Shown one piece after another: positions 1-10,700 of a DNA stretch of 64,000 nucleotides (position 1 is the stretch's first letter; every line of letters begins with the position of its first letter). Below the pieces are notes generated by a model. It made no database searches, was not told the DNA's origin, and was given only the letters and a program-made list of their open reading frames with translations. The DNA comes from a virus. The stretch spans positions 1 through 64,000 of IMG/VR virus record IMGVR_UViG_3300038505_000007; one strand, given 5' to 3'. Both the position numbers and the translations under genes were made by a program.

Positions 1-645
1 TGCACCAGTAGTACCATTAAGTTTAACTAGATAGTTTCTACCAGAAGTACCGCCATAGTTAGTGAAACTTCCACCAACATACACATTGTTGGATGAGTCA
101 ACAGCAACTGAGTAAACAATACTATTAAACTTACTACCATCCACAGCTGTACTTACAAAAGCTGTGTCAATTGCACCAGTAGTACCATTAAGTTTAACTA
201 GATAGTTTCTACCAGAAGTACCACCATAGCTAGTAAACCAACCACCAACATACACATTGTTGGATGAGTCAACAGCAACTGAATAAACAATACTATTAAA
301 CTTACTACCATCTACGGCTGTACTTACAAAAGCTGTGTCAATTGCACCAGTAGTACCATTAAGTTTAACTAGATAGTTTCTACCAGAAGTACCGCCATAG
401 TTAGTGAAACTTCCACCAACATACACATTGTTGGATGAGTCAACAGCAATTGAGTAAACAATACTATTAAACTTACTACCATCTACGGCTGTACTTACAA
501 AAGCTGTGTCAATTGCACCAGTAGTACCATTAAGTTTAACTAAGCGATCTCTACCAGAGACACCACCATAGCTAGTAAACCGACCACCAACATACACATT
601 GTTGGATGAGTCAACAGCAATTGAGGTAACAATATCATTAAGCTT
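1..645 (-). repeat. 171-bp tandem coding repeats (57 codons)
   Basis: At least four units with a period of exactly 171 bp start near 1, 171, 342 and 513. Units 1 to 3 differ by a handful of bases; the fourth is more diverged. The period is a multiple of three and the reading frame is kept, so each unit adds one propeller-like repeat to the fibre. The array continues beyond the left edge. Confidence 0.9.
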
Positions 646-3600
646 TGCTGGGCCAACCGCATTTAAGTTAAATGGTGTCTCAGTTGAGTACTGATCATCG
701 ATGCCTGTATTATTACGCTTGATCAAGTATTCTGCTTTAGCGAATGAATGATTTGTAGAGTTAAATGTAAAATTGGTGATAGGAGCTGGAATAGTTTGGT
801 TGTTTGCGATTGGTTGGGTCGTAAAGTTCGACAGCATGCTGCCTAAGAATCCTTTAAGGCTTAAAGTAGTACTAGTTACAGCATCTCCTATGTACACCCC
901 AACACCATCATTGTGCGAGTACTGAGTACCATCCCAGTATATACCTTTACCAACAGAGAAAGAACCGCCAGAGATTAATGAGACCGGAATATCAACAACT
1001 CCAGCATACGCGAAATCTAGCACGCCCTCATTTGGAGTATCGTGGATCGCAATACCCCATAGCTTTTCTCTAAACTCGTTGTTGGGCTCTAAAATATACA
1101 ATCTATCTACTGTTCGCCCAGTATCTCCACCGCCAGCGCCGACAGATAGGTATACTGGTTGTCCTTTACTTATAGCCGTGCCTGCAAATTTACTTAGAGT
1201 ACTGAGTTTGTTCTTGAGCGACTGTGGTTTGTCTTCTGTAACAATATCTACATTATTTCTAAAATCCTTGATCTCAACTAAAGCAGCTTTAGAGGAGTTA
1301 GTGAATGCGCTAGAGGTTCTGTATATGAGTCGATACAGTGGCTTAATCTCTTCAACAGATAAGTCCTGAAGACCCAAAGACTCAAAAGTATTATTGGACC
1401 GTGCAGCATCTAACGTAGCATCCTCACGCTGTCCAAGTACTATCATGATAGGCATGTTTTGGTTAGTGGTAGCAACCACCCATGTAGCAATGAACATATC
1501 ATCGGCGCTAGCTTGAGTAAGTCCCCATGTAGGAGTAGAAGCATTGTAGTACATCCTATTAGTCCCTGTCAGGACAGGGATGTTCGTAGTGCTGCTTCGT
1601 GTCCATGTTCCAGCTGCACCTGACCTATACAGGACTTGTGTACTGATTGTAGGTGATAAGTTTTGCTCGTACGGGTTAGACGGTGAGACGCTGTGAACGA
1701 TGTTGTGTCGTATATCCTCATCAACTATCGAGCCAGATGAAAGCCCAAACTGAACATGAGTGTCGGTGCTGCCGTTACCATGCAGCGTAAAACCACTTAT
1801 ATCAAAGCCGTTACTGTATAGTGCGTTCTTATTTTGGTGCAGGTATAGATGTGTTTCGCCGCTTAAGACAGCGCCATGCCGCTCATCGTTCATCATAACA
1901 GCCGCATTCAAGCCGCTGTCCCAGTAGATAGTAGCTACTAGCACAAAATCTGTGAACAGCGAGCTACTGAATGTGGTTGTGGATTGCAGTAAGCCGTTGT
2001 TGAAGTAGATATAGTGCAGGCCGCTAGTATTAGGTATGGTGATAGACTGAGGAGAAATGAACCGATACGGTACACCTTGCTGGTAGATGTCGAACCGTCC
2101 TGAACCAGTAGGCTGAATAGTTAGCGTGCGAGTAGTATCGTTGAACAGGATGGAGCTATGGGTTCGATTTTCGAATCCGGTTGGATCTTTGCTTAATCCG
2201 CTGTGAGAGACCTGCTTCCATGTGTTCTGGCTGTAGATCCAAAGGTTTCTGAAGTTAGAGGAGCCATTCTGAGCTACAACCATGGCACCTTCATAAGGTG
2301 TATCACTGCCTGCAAATACATCTAGCTTAGTCCATGTAGCAGATACACCGATACCGCTTACCATGTAAACACCGTTAAGCGGCGACCTTGTGAAAAGCAC
2401 TTTTTGTCCGTTCACTAAGTTAACACCGTCGATACTAACAGTAGGTCCAGACGGCAGAACAGTAGATACAATATTTACAACATTGATCTTAACTACGTTA
2501 TCTTCGTAGTCGAGTGCTTTAGTTTCGTTGTGCTGCAGAAGTATGGTGCCAGTACCTACATCAACGCTATTTCCTAATCTTCTAGCTATAATAAATCTGT
2601 TGTTGTCAGTAGACAGCGAAGATATGTGAGATACCTGAACAAGCAGCGTAGCTGGACCACCACTGAACCTATTCACATCTACATAGGCTACATCTCCATC
2701 GTTAGCCAGCGCTATGGATCCCGCCAAGATCGTGTTCCTATTTTCAGGAAGCCCTGGGATCTGGATATAAGCGTCGTTGGACCATGATAGTGTACTAGTA
2801 AGCAGGTTCCAGTTCCACACACCGCCACGAACCATCTTGGCTGTGTTGTTCTGGTTGATGATGGTCTGCATGTGTACCGGCGAAATAGTGGTGATGTTAG
2901 GAAGCAGCTGAGTGCCATCCCACAGCCACACGTCTTGTGTGCCAAGACGTACAGCGAATATAAACATGTTCTCATGAACATGAGCGTCTTTTATATTAGC
3001 AACACCTAGTGCGTTTAAGCTCGATATCGTTATTGCAGTAGTTACGTTCCTGTCTACTAAGAAGTAAGCGACTTGGTTTGGTCCTAAAGTAAGAGTACCA
3101 TTTAGCAGTATGGTTACTAATATATTAGAGTCTCCGCCTGGTCCTACTATGTCTAGTCTAGCTGGAGGAGTTGTAGATAAAAATTGTATTTCTTGGTTAG
3201 AGCCGTTTGTTGTGTTGTTTATGCCGTAGTAATCAGCTGGACAGAACTTTATAGTCTTGTCTTGAGCCTTATCTGCCATCATCGCAGTCAGCTTAGCAAT
3301 TCTGGCAGTGAGGTTCTCACCGGGCGTAGAGTTGAAGTCGCCCATTCCGTCTAGAGTATTGTAGGTGCTTGATACAGTGTATTCTGGAGTTATAGCAGAC
3401 ATGCTCTGCATGCCTACGTATTGTTTTATGTTCTCAGCGTCAGTGCCTCCTATGTTGGCAGACTGCCCTTGTATAAGCTGAGTCACTGATCCTTGTTTTC
3501 TTACAATGATCTTCTTAAGAGTCGCGGTTCCAGTGCTCTCACTTGATAGCCCATAAGATACAGCGATAGTGAAAGAACTAGGGGACCTAACATTAATAAC

Positions 3601-5346
3601 ATGGTCGCCGTTATAAGCCGACGTTCCTGATATCTCTATCGTATCGTTGCTGTTAAAACCATGAGAAGCAGACTCTAGTTGAAGACCGTAAGGTGTGCTT
3701 CTTGTTGTGGTCGTCACTAGCGCGTAGCTGCAGTTTACTCCAGATTCATCAGGAAAAGGAGGAGATAGCTTGGTTATGTAGAATACAGTTGTGCTTTCTA
3801 CTTCTACTTCGTATGTGCCGTTGAAGTTAGAAGACCCGCTTATCGTGACTCTGTCTCCATCTACAAGGCCGTGCGGAGTCGAGCTGGTCACCTTAGCAGT
3901 TAGGCCGTCGTGGTTCGATATGTTTACTGTTAAGTCTGTAGGAGTAATACTGCTTACGTTTTGTATCGTGTCGGCTCTTATTGCTAGCCAATTGAAGTTT
4001 CCGCCTATAGTGGTCAGAGACGGGTTGTTCCTGTTAGAGACTAGCACATCAGCGGCGTCGTATACACCCTTATCGTATCGAGCTCTCTTTATCTCTGTTG
4101 TTCCTGCGTAGTTGCCGCTAAGAAGTATAGATTTGGCGTTTGCGGGTATCGTGGGTGAACCTGTTGCGTTTAAACCGTCGTAGAACTCTTCTACTCTCAA
4201 GAAGAGGTGCTTTCCGTCGTCGATCTTTTTTATCCAATCGCCCTTAGCTAGATTAGCAAATCTTCCTAATATTCCGCCTACGGTGTTTACGTATGGCTGA
4301 CCGTTAGTCCACTGGACAGGTTCGTCGGCAGAGTTTATCTTCTCTTTTCTCACTAGCGGAACGTAAGCTACTTGCTCGTCTGCTAGAGTCTTTGTTCCTG
4401 CTCTTATGATGTAAGTCCTTGGATCGCTGGTAACTTTAAGGTGTATATCTTCAGTCCAAGTTATGACACCAGGTACAGCATGATCCCATTTTCCCTTAGA
4501 CCTAAAAGCTATAGCGCTAGAATCTATAAAAGTAGATATCAGGCTGTAAGTAGATACGTCCTCGTACCAGTAAGACGACCCGCCTATCTCTTTAAGCTTG
4601 GTCATCACAGCATCCATCCACTCTTTTAGAGTGTAGATGTTCTTGTCTGCTCCTTGGAAAGGATTTGGAGAGCTAGGCGCCGCTATAGAAGTGGGAGGCT
4701 CTGTTCTCTTAAACGTGTTAGTTGGCAGCCCTTTCCACTTGTACTCATTAAATGGGTCTGGAGATAGACCGCCGCTGCCCAGCCTAAACATCATGTCTCT
4801 GGCGTCTTCTATAGACTCAATTACAGCTGGGCCTACTTTGATAATAGCTATAGGAATAGTGTTCTTAGGAAAAGAGCCTGTTGATACGTTTATCTCTGCT
4901 TTTAGTACTGACTCTGTGTTTACGTCTTGACTGAACTCTCCGCCGGCGCCTCCGTCTTTATCAGGGTCCCAGAATGCTCTTGTGTCGTTGGAGGTGTTAA
5001 AAGTACTGAGAGTCAAGTACACGTAGTTGATGGCGTTCTTTCTTAGCTCTGGTACTAGTGGCGCAGCCTGAGGATGACCTTCTTGAAGGCCATGAAAGAA
5101 AGGTCCGGCTTTAGATCCTGGATAGAAAACAACAGAGTCTGCTACGCGTATTGCACACCCAGCTGTACCTATCGCGTTCTGTGGATCTATTACGTCGAAA
5201 CCCTTCAGCACATAGGGTTTATCGTCTCCTACGATCGCTTTTAAAAAATACTTCCAGTCACCTGCGGCGTATGAATCTATACTTAGAATATCTGGTAAAT
5301 CTAATCTCTCGCCAGAGCTTATAAGTAATCTTCCGAGTACAGCCAT
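1..5346 (-). CDS. Tail fibre/adhesin-like protein, C-terminus outside window
   Basis: An uninterrupted minus-strand frame runs from an ATG at 5346, preceded by an AAGGGG ribosome-binding site, off the left edge, so at least 1782 residues. The N-terminus (starting MAVLGRLLISSGERLDLPD) resembles the attachment part of large myovirus tail proteins. The middle is Ser/Thr/Asn-rich beta-type sequence. The last visible 220 residues are near-identical 57-residue repeats carrying the motif VYVGGSFTNYGG followed by YLVKLNGTTGAIDTAF, which resembles the delta-60/DUF5122 beta-propeller repeat. It is the last gene of the tail cluster in transcription order, just after the baseplate wedge genes, the usual place of receptor-binding fibres. 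The role in host attachment is inferred. The coding frame was checked by direct translation in several places, including the repeats. Confidence 0.8.
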   Translation of the reverse strand, partial: MAVLGRLLISSGERLDLPDILSIDSYAAGDWKYFLKAIVGDDKPYVLKGFDVIDPQNAIGTAGCAIRVADSVVFYPGSKAGPFFHGLQEGHPQAAPLVPELRKNAINYVYLTLSTFNTSNDTRAFWDPDKDGGAGGEFSQDVNTESVLKAEINVSTGSFPKNTIPIAIIKVGPAVIESIEDARDMMFRLGSGGLSPDPFNEYKWKGLPTNTFKRTEPPTSIAAPSSPNPFQGADKNIYTLKEWMDAVMTKLKEIGGSSYWYEDVSTYSLISTFIDSSAIAFRSKGKWDHAVPGVITWTEDIHLKVTSDPRTYIIRAGTKTLADEQVAYVPLVRKEKINSADEPVQWTNGQPYVNTVGGILGRFANLAKGDWIKKIDDGKHLFLRVEEFYDGLNATGSPTIPANAKSILLSGNYAGTTEIKRARYDKGVYDAADVLVSNRNNPSLTTIGGNFNWLAIRADTIQNVSSITPTDLTVNISNHDGLTAKVTSSTPHGLVDGDRVTISGSSNFNGTYEVEVESTTVFYITKLSPPFPDESGVNCSYALVTTTTRSTPYGLQLESASHGFNSNDTIEISGTSAYNGDHVINVRSPSSFTIAVSYGLSSESTGTATLKKIIVRKQGSVTQLIQGQSANIGGTDAENIKQYVGMQSMSAITPEYTVSSTYNTLDGMGDFNSTPGENLTARIAKLTAMMADKAQDKTIKFCPADYYGINNTTNGSNQEIQFLSTTPPARLDIVGPGGDSNILVTILLNGTLTLGPNQVAYFLVDRNVTTAITISSLNALGVANIKDAHVHENMFIFAVRLGTQDVWLWDGTQLLPNITTISPVHMQTIINQNNTAKMVRGGVWNWNLLTSTLSWSNDAYIQIPGLPENRNTILAGSIALANDGDVAYVDVNRFSGGPATLLVQVSHISSLSTDNNRFIIARRLGNSVDVGTGTILLQHNETKALDYEDNVVKINVVNIVSTVLPSGPTVSIDGVNLVNGQKVLFTRSPLNGVYMVSGIGVSATWTKLDVFAGSDTPYEGAMVVAQNGSSNFRNLWIYSQNTWKQVSHSGLSKDPTGFENRTHSSILFNDTTRTLTIQPTGSGRFDIYQQGVPYRFISPQSITIPNTSGLHYIYFNNGLLQSTTTFSSSLFTDFVLVATIYWDSGLNAAVMMNDERHGAVLSGETHLYLHQNKNALYSNGFDISGFTLHGNGSTDTHVQFGLSSGSIVDEDIRHNIVHSVSPSNPYEQNLSPTISTQVLYRSGAAGTWTRSSTTNIPVLTGTNRMYYNASTPTWGLTQASADDMFIATWVVATTNQNMPIMIVLGQREDATLDAARSNNTFESLGLQDLSVEEIKPLYRLIYRTSSAFTNSSKAALVEIKDFRNNVDIVTEDKPQSLKNKLSTLSKFAGTAISKGQPVYLSVGAGGGDTGRTVDRLYILEPNNEFREKLWGIAIHDTPNEGVLDFAYAGVVDIPVSLISGGSFSVGKGIYWDGTQYSHNDGVGVYIGDAVTSTTLSLKGFLGSMLSNFTTQPIANNQTIPAPITNFTFNSTNHSFAKAEYLIKRNNTGIDDQYSTETPFNLNAVGPAKLNDIVTSIAVDSSNNVYVGGRFTSYGGVSGRDRLVKLNGTTGAIDTAFVSTAVDGSKFNSIVYSIAVDSSNNVYVGGSFTNYGGTSGRNYLVKLNGTTGAIDTAFVSTAVDGSKFNSIVYSVAVDSSNNVYVGGWFTSYGGTSGRNYLVKLNGTTGAIDTAFVSTAVDGSKFNSIVYSVAVDSSNNVYVGGSFTNYGGTSGRNYLVKLNGTTGA

Positions 5347-5407
5347 CTATTTCCCCTTAGGTGCACATGATAACGTATTTTATATAATTTTACCATGAAA
5401 ACTATAC

Positions 5408-7723
5408 TTAGCCCGGATCTACTCCAGAACTGTACACATCTAGTGTTGCATATAACTGCTCAGGATATCTTATCAAGAAATTAACAAATATACCTGCACT
5501 CTTTACAGATCTTATGAGATCTTGTAGGATCACTCTTGCTTCAGCCGGGTCTGTGACGTACGCCGGGTATTCTTTAGCAGACGTGCTTATCTTGTGAGGG
5601 CCTAAAGTCGATATCAAGGATATAGTAGAGCCCACACTGTGTGTTTTTTTGAAAGTGTAGCTAGGATCTATGGCTATCGTGTTTGCGGTGGGCTTGTACA
5701 TGTATCTTATCGGCCCCTCTTGATTGTTCTTACCGTAGTTGAATATTATTAAGCCTCCTTCTTCTGGGAGATCGTTTTGACCTACGTCTAGCAGTCTCAC
5801 TATCTTACCAGCCTGAACAAGCTGCTGAGATGTGCCTTTATTGGACGCAAGAACAAACGGTGCTCCTTTGTCCCATATGTATGGACCTGTTATCCTAGAG
5901 ACGCTGTTGCTCACAGATGTTAGACATATGACTTTTGATCCAGAGCTAGAGAGTCCAGATCTCTCTACTCTACAGTTAGCTAGAGTCGTAGCAGACCCGT
6001 TTGGCCCTGATTGATAATAAGTAAAGCTATTGCTGGTAGGAGTCGAGAGTATGACGTACGAGCCGTCCCATGGGCCTGGACCGCCAGAGAACCCATATAT
6101 TATCACAGTCTCTCCTACCTTGAACTGGTGAGGAGTTGATGTCGTGACTGTAACTATATTAGAGGCTCTCACCATAGAGGTTACAGCGTGCTCATTTAAC
6201 GACGCGAGCTCTGGCAGGTTTGGGGTTATGCCGTAAAGCTTGTTTCCCATGAACTTCACGGTCGATCCTATAGCTGTTTTGGTGGCTGGGACAGATATAT
6301 TAGCCGTAGTACCGAATATAGACACCACTCGAGCATAAGGGGGTACGCCGTCCATCTTTACTTGCTGTCCCACGGCTAGCCCCGTCACAGATGCTAAGTT
6401 CGTTATCTGCGCTACGCCTTCTTGTATGTCGCCTGTGGTCTGTAGCTCCACTCTAGAGGAGTAGCTGTACTTAACGTCGCTGAAGTGCGTTCTGTTTTTT
6501 CTCTTCTTTGAGACAATAGTGTTCTCTAGAGGTGTCTGCCACCTAGAGACTATCTCTTCCATGGGTTCTAGTATGAACTGACCAGACTCAGGAAACATGT
6601 ATGCATCTTCTACTGTAAGAGAGTTGTTAGAGTCCCTGTTTGTCATGTTCGAGAAAACACCGTTAAGGTGTATGGAGCCTTTAAGACTCCTCTTTACCAC
6701 CGGAGGAGAAGTAGGCATCTCTACTGTTATCTCTCCGCTCTTTGTTTCCCACGTTATTGCTCTTCTGTTGTTTAGATACGCCGAGTACTTTTTAGGTCTT
6801 ATGAACTTCACGTCGTCTGATGACGTCTGCGTGAACACGCCAGGAGTGCTGAATAAGTTAGTGAACTCAATTGATTGGTTTATTAGGTCTACTTTCTTGA
6901 TAACAAAAGACCCTACGTTTCCAGGTATGTCGATGGTGACTATATCTCCGTCTTGTAGGTTCTCTAAGTTAGGAGACGTACCACCTGTGTAAAAGAAAGT
7001 CGTAGTGTCTCCTACTTTAGTGACTGTCCACTGCGTGTTGTTCCCGTTTCCAGCGTTGTTTATGAAGCCGTTGAACCTAAAAGCAGCGTTTGCTCTTCCC
7101 CCTAGTATTCTTATAGAGCCCTTTGCGCCTATAGTCTTAGTGAACAACCTTATGTAAGTGTTTTTTGTTATGCTGTCGTAGAAAGCTGTAGCGTAGAAGT
7201 GCTTAGCTTGTCTGTTTATGGAGGCCACAACCTCTTTAGCTCTTGCTGCAGATATGTTTGTGAAGTCGCTGCTGTTAAATACTATGTAGTCCTCGTTCTG
7301 CTCATCGATCTTAAAGCTGAGCTCCCAGCCAGGTTTTATATTAAAAGGCTCTCCCAATTGAGACGTCACAAATGCTGTCGTAGACTCTTTGAAAAAAAAC
7401 ACATCAAGCAGCTTATCTATTATGAGCTTAACCTGCTTTGGCTGATAAGACAGCACTGGGATGTACTCTCTAAAAGACTGATCGTCCATTCCCACTAATC
7501 TAGGTCTAGCTATCTTGTGGTTCGCGGCGAGCCTGTCTATGTAGGGTCTAGACGACGTCTTGACGAAGAATTGTTTTCTTACTTCTGTTATCAATTCTGC
7601 TATATCTTGGTCAGCACCTGCTATCGCCTCTATGATAGCCTTCCAGTTTGGGTTTCGCCTAGTGTTGTACACACTAGGCATCATGTTGTGCATCTGGTCT
7701 ATCTTGTTATAATTCTTTGCCAT
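5408..7723 (-). CDS. Baseplate/tail protein after the J-like wedge protein
   Basis: This 771-residue protein starts 8 bp after the giant J-like gene and is co-oriented with it. The N-terminal 130 residues (starting MAKNYNKIDQMHNMMPSVY) are helical and look like the wedge/tail-fibre-attachment proteins (P2 gpI or Mu gp48 position) that follow gpJ homologues in contractile-tail clusters. The rest is beta-rich and contains segments such as VTTSTPHQFKVGETVIIYG, which also occur in the J-like neighbour, suggesting shared beta-sandwich modules. It probably links the baseplate wedge to fibres. The position argument is strong; the family assignment is tentative. No catalytic motif is visible. Confidence 0.6.
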   Translation of the reverse strand: MAKNYNKIDQMHNMMPSVYNTRRNPNWKAIIEAIAGADQDIAELITEVRKQFFVKTSSRPYIDRLAANHKIARPRLVGMDDQSFREYIPVLSYQPKQVKLIIDKLLDVFFFKESTTAFVTSQLGEPFNIKPGWELSFKIDEQNEDYIVFNSSDFTNISAARAKEVVASINRQAKHFYATAFYDSITKNTYIRLFTKTIGAKGSIRILGGRANAAFRFNGFINNAGNGNNTQWTVTKVGDTTTFFYTGGTSPNLENLQDGDIVTIDIPGNVGSFVIKKVDLINQSIEFTNLFSTPGVFTQTSSDDVKFIRPKKYSAYLNNRRAITWETKSGEITVEMPTSPPVVKRSLKGSIHLNGVFSNMTNRDSNNSLTVEDAYMFPESGQFILEPMEEIVSRWQTPLENTIVSKKRKNRTHFSDVKYSYSSRVELQTTGDIQEGVAQITNLASVTGLAVGQQVKMDGVPPYARVVSIFGTTANISVPATKTAIGSTVKFMGNKLYGITPNLPELASLNEHAVTSMVRASNIVTVTTSTPHQFKVGETVIIYGFSGGPGPWDGSYVILSTPTSNSFTYYQSGPNGSATTLANCRVERSGLSSSGSKVICLTSVSNSVSRITGPYIWDKGAPFVLASNKGTSQQLVQAGKIVRLLDVGQNDLPEEGGLIIFNYGKNNQEGPIRYMYKPTANTIAIDPSYTFKKTHSVGSTISLISTLGPHKISTSAKEYPAYVTDPAEARVILQDLIRSVKSAGIFVNFLIRYPEQLYATLDVYSSGVDPG

Positions 7724-7731
7724 ACTGGCTC

Positions 7732-10700
7732 CTAGGAGAGACCGATGTCATCTGGTGTTATGTAGGCTTTCTCGTCGTTGGCTATAGCTATCTTCTCTGT
7801 AGATGGGTCAGGCTTAGTAAAGGTAGCCGCGTACACTCCCTTGATCTGCATGACAGCAGCTATTATCTCAGAGAGAACCACGTCTTGACCAACACCGAGA
7901 GAGTTTACATAATTTATTATCACAGATTTTATGTTGTTAGATATCTCACCTAAGTTTACGCCCTCGTCGGTTGTGATGTTTATTGTCAGAGATACTCTCT
8001 TAATTATCGGCGGAATTATCTCTATCAAGCCACCTACAGCTCTTCTTCCTGGGAAATTCTGCGCATCAGGCTCGTATCCATCTATTATTCTCTGCACTCT
8101 TCTAAGAAGGCCAGTAAAGTACATGTAGCCGTCTGTTCCTCTAGTGATGTCGCTTATGTATCCTATCTTTCCAGCGTGCTCTATCATCGTCTCGTAAGCG
8201 TTAGAGAACTTGTAGTGCCTGTCGTGAGGATACAAGTACAGAGACCTTCTCTCTGGGTTGAGGTCGTCTAGAGCCGCGTGCGATATGACTCTCAGACTCT
8301 TAAACTTATTTTTATTGCTCTCTACTACGTAAAAACCGTTGACGTCTACGGAGAGCGACCTGTTAGACTCGGCTACGCCAGCAGAGTTGTTTACTTTAAA
8401 GTACGGCCTATAGTCTGCACCAACTCCAACTTCTGATATGACGAAGCTTCCTATGTTAGGTTGACTAAACCACCCTGTGGCTACTATGTTTTGTATGTAC
8501 AGCGTGTCGCCGTCCATAGTGGAGTCGCCTTCGTACACAGATATGTCGTCTAGGCCTTTTAACTCGACTCCACCATAATAAGCGCTTGCTTGATCGTAGG
8601 CGGCCCCCATGGAGTTAGAGGTTGCTCCTTGATAGTTTCCACCTATAACGATCTGAGTGGCAGTACTAGGCGAGCTTGGGCTCATTGATAATACTTGTCT
8701 GTAAAAAGAATCAGGATCTTCTGGTTTCTTGATCCAGTCGCCTACGTTTATGTTCTTAAACGTTCCAGCGACTCCAGTTATTATGTTGTTGTTCGCTGTC
8801 CACTGAGCTTGTAGCCCCTTGTTGTTAAACAACCTGATGTGGTTTAACTCCTCAGAACCAGTCTTGTTCTCTATGATTATGTAGTCGTTAGTTACACCTA
8901 GCACCCTAAAAACACCGTTGTTGCTGGCTTTAAATGTCTCGCCTTTAATTACTATGACATCATCTACGGCCACACCGGAGTCTACGAACATAGGAGACTC
9001 GCCGGCTACTCTCTTTATCTTTATGAGATTGTTGTGGCCCATCTTTTCTACTGTGTACCTAGTGGGCACTAATCCGCTCTTTATAACCGTAGCTCCGACG
9101 TTTGTCTCTGTAAAGTTAGGGCCAGCTAGCGTAAACGAGAACTGGCTATGCGATATAGTGGTCACGTTCAAGTAAGCGCCGTCTGGTATGTTGTTGCTGT
9201 CTCTTATGTCCACGTTGTCGCCACTGTTGAGTCTATGAGGCCCTTCACATGTGACAGTGACGATGTTGGATACCCTAGTTATAGAGAGTATCTTTACTCT
9301 TGCAGCGTGTCGCAGTGTCCACTTTATCAAGTTGCTAGGATGTATCGAGACAGTGTTCCCTGCGCCTACCGCTGTAGGTGTGGGCATCGCCTTGCCAAAC
9401 GGGTTTATAACGTCGACATAGTTAAGTGAGTCGTTTACGTTTATGATCGGAAAGCCAGCTATCTGACCGGCTCCGTTTTGTCCTACCTTGTTTCCTTGGG
9501 CATAAGAAAGAGTGGGTCCGTATGCCATCAATATATCGCCTGGTTTTACTTGAGCAAAAGAAGCAGATCCGCTGTGCGTCCATCTCCAGACGAAACCGGC
9601 TGGCCTCATGTAGACGCTAGATACGTCTGTGATAGTAAACTGAGTAGTAGCTGTTATATTTGTTGCTTTTGCATTTAGTTTGTACTCTATGATCCCAGGG
9701 GAGGGATTGACAACGTCCACGGTATCGCTTGCAGATAGTCTTGACTGTCTCCTCACACCCTTAGGGTTCTTTACCCACACGTAGTCTCCTGCGTTGAACG
9801 TGTCAGGGAAAGCCTGTATCTTGACGAGCATCTTGTTGCCGTTAATGTCTGACACGACCTCTGATTCATTTAGTATGTACATCTTAGCAGAGTTAGCGTT
9901 TCCTCCGACTACCTCTATCGCGCCCTCTGAGCCTAGTTTTTTAGAGACTATCTGGATATTTTTTCTGTCATTAGATACGCTGACATTTGCTACTATAGGT
10001 AACTGCGACAGTGCCTTCTGGGTGAGGTGGTGTCTTACGTTCTCTATGGTAGTAGGAACAAGCTTAAACACTTCGCCTATATCTGGTATATCGTGGTTAG
10101 GAGCGGTGTGAAGCTCGTACACCCAAGGCGCGACGCCGTTTAATGTCATCGTCTTCTTTAGTGTGAAGTTGGGGTTGCTGTTGTCAAAAGATTTGACCCA
10201 GTTGATTCCGTCAAACAGCGATATGTATCCTCTTGAAGGTATTATAGTCGGGTTGTGGTCGTAAGCTAGAGCAGTAGAGTTGCCAGAGTAGGAGTAGTCT
10301 TCCTCTCTTGTGGCTACATCTATAATACTGGTCACAGGAGACACTGGTGAGATCTCTATTATGCCGCTAGTATTAACGGTGTTCATTATGTCTTGAACTG
10401 TAGTTCCAGTTATCGGAAAAATAGATATACCTGAGTTGTTAGTGATAAGCTCACTTGTGGAGTTAGAGCCGTCAGTGTTGGCAACAGAGAACCCGCTTGT
10501 TCCAGCGTTTGCGTTTGGAAGATTCCCGTTCGTAGTGTGCGTTATGGTGATCACGTTTCCTAGAGCAGTCGCAGTGAACTTAGGATCTAAGTTTATTGCC
10601 GTAGCTGTGGCAGCTGCAATTGTTGCTGCACTGTCTCCAGGCATTACTCCAGATACTTTTATAGACCTGTCTGCTCCGTGGAACGGTTCAGGGCTTGAGT

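Noticed and set aside
1-645. Repeats considered as a CRISPR array
   Set aside because: Units are 171 bp, contiguous and in frame with a coding sequence; there are no short spacers.
1079-4930. Several plus-strand ORFs of 60 to 106 residues over the fibre gene
   Set aside because: They are shadows of the minus-strand fibre frame, which is open through the whole stretch and has a proper start; they lack ribosome-binding sites and plausible composition.
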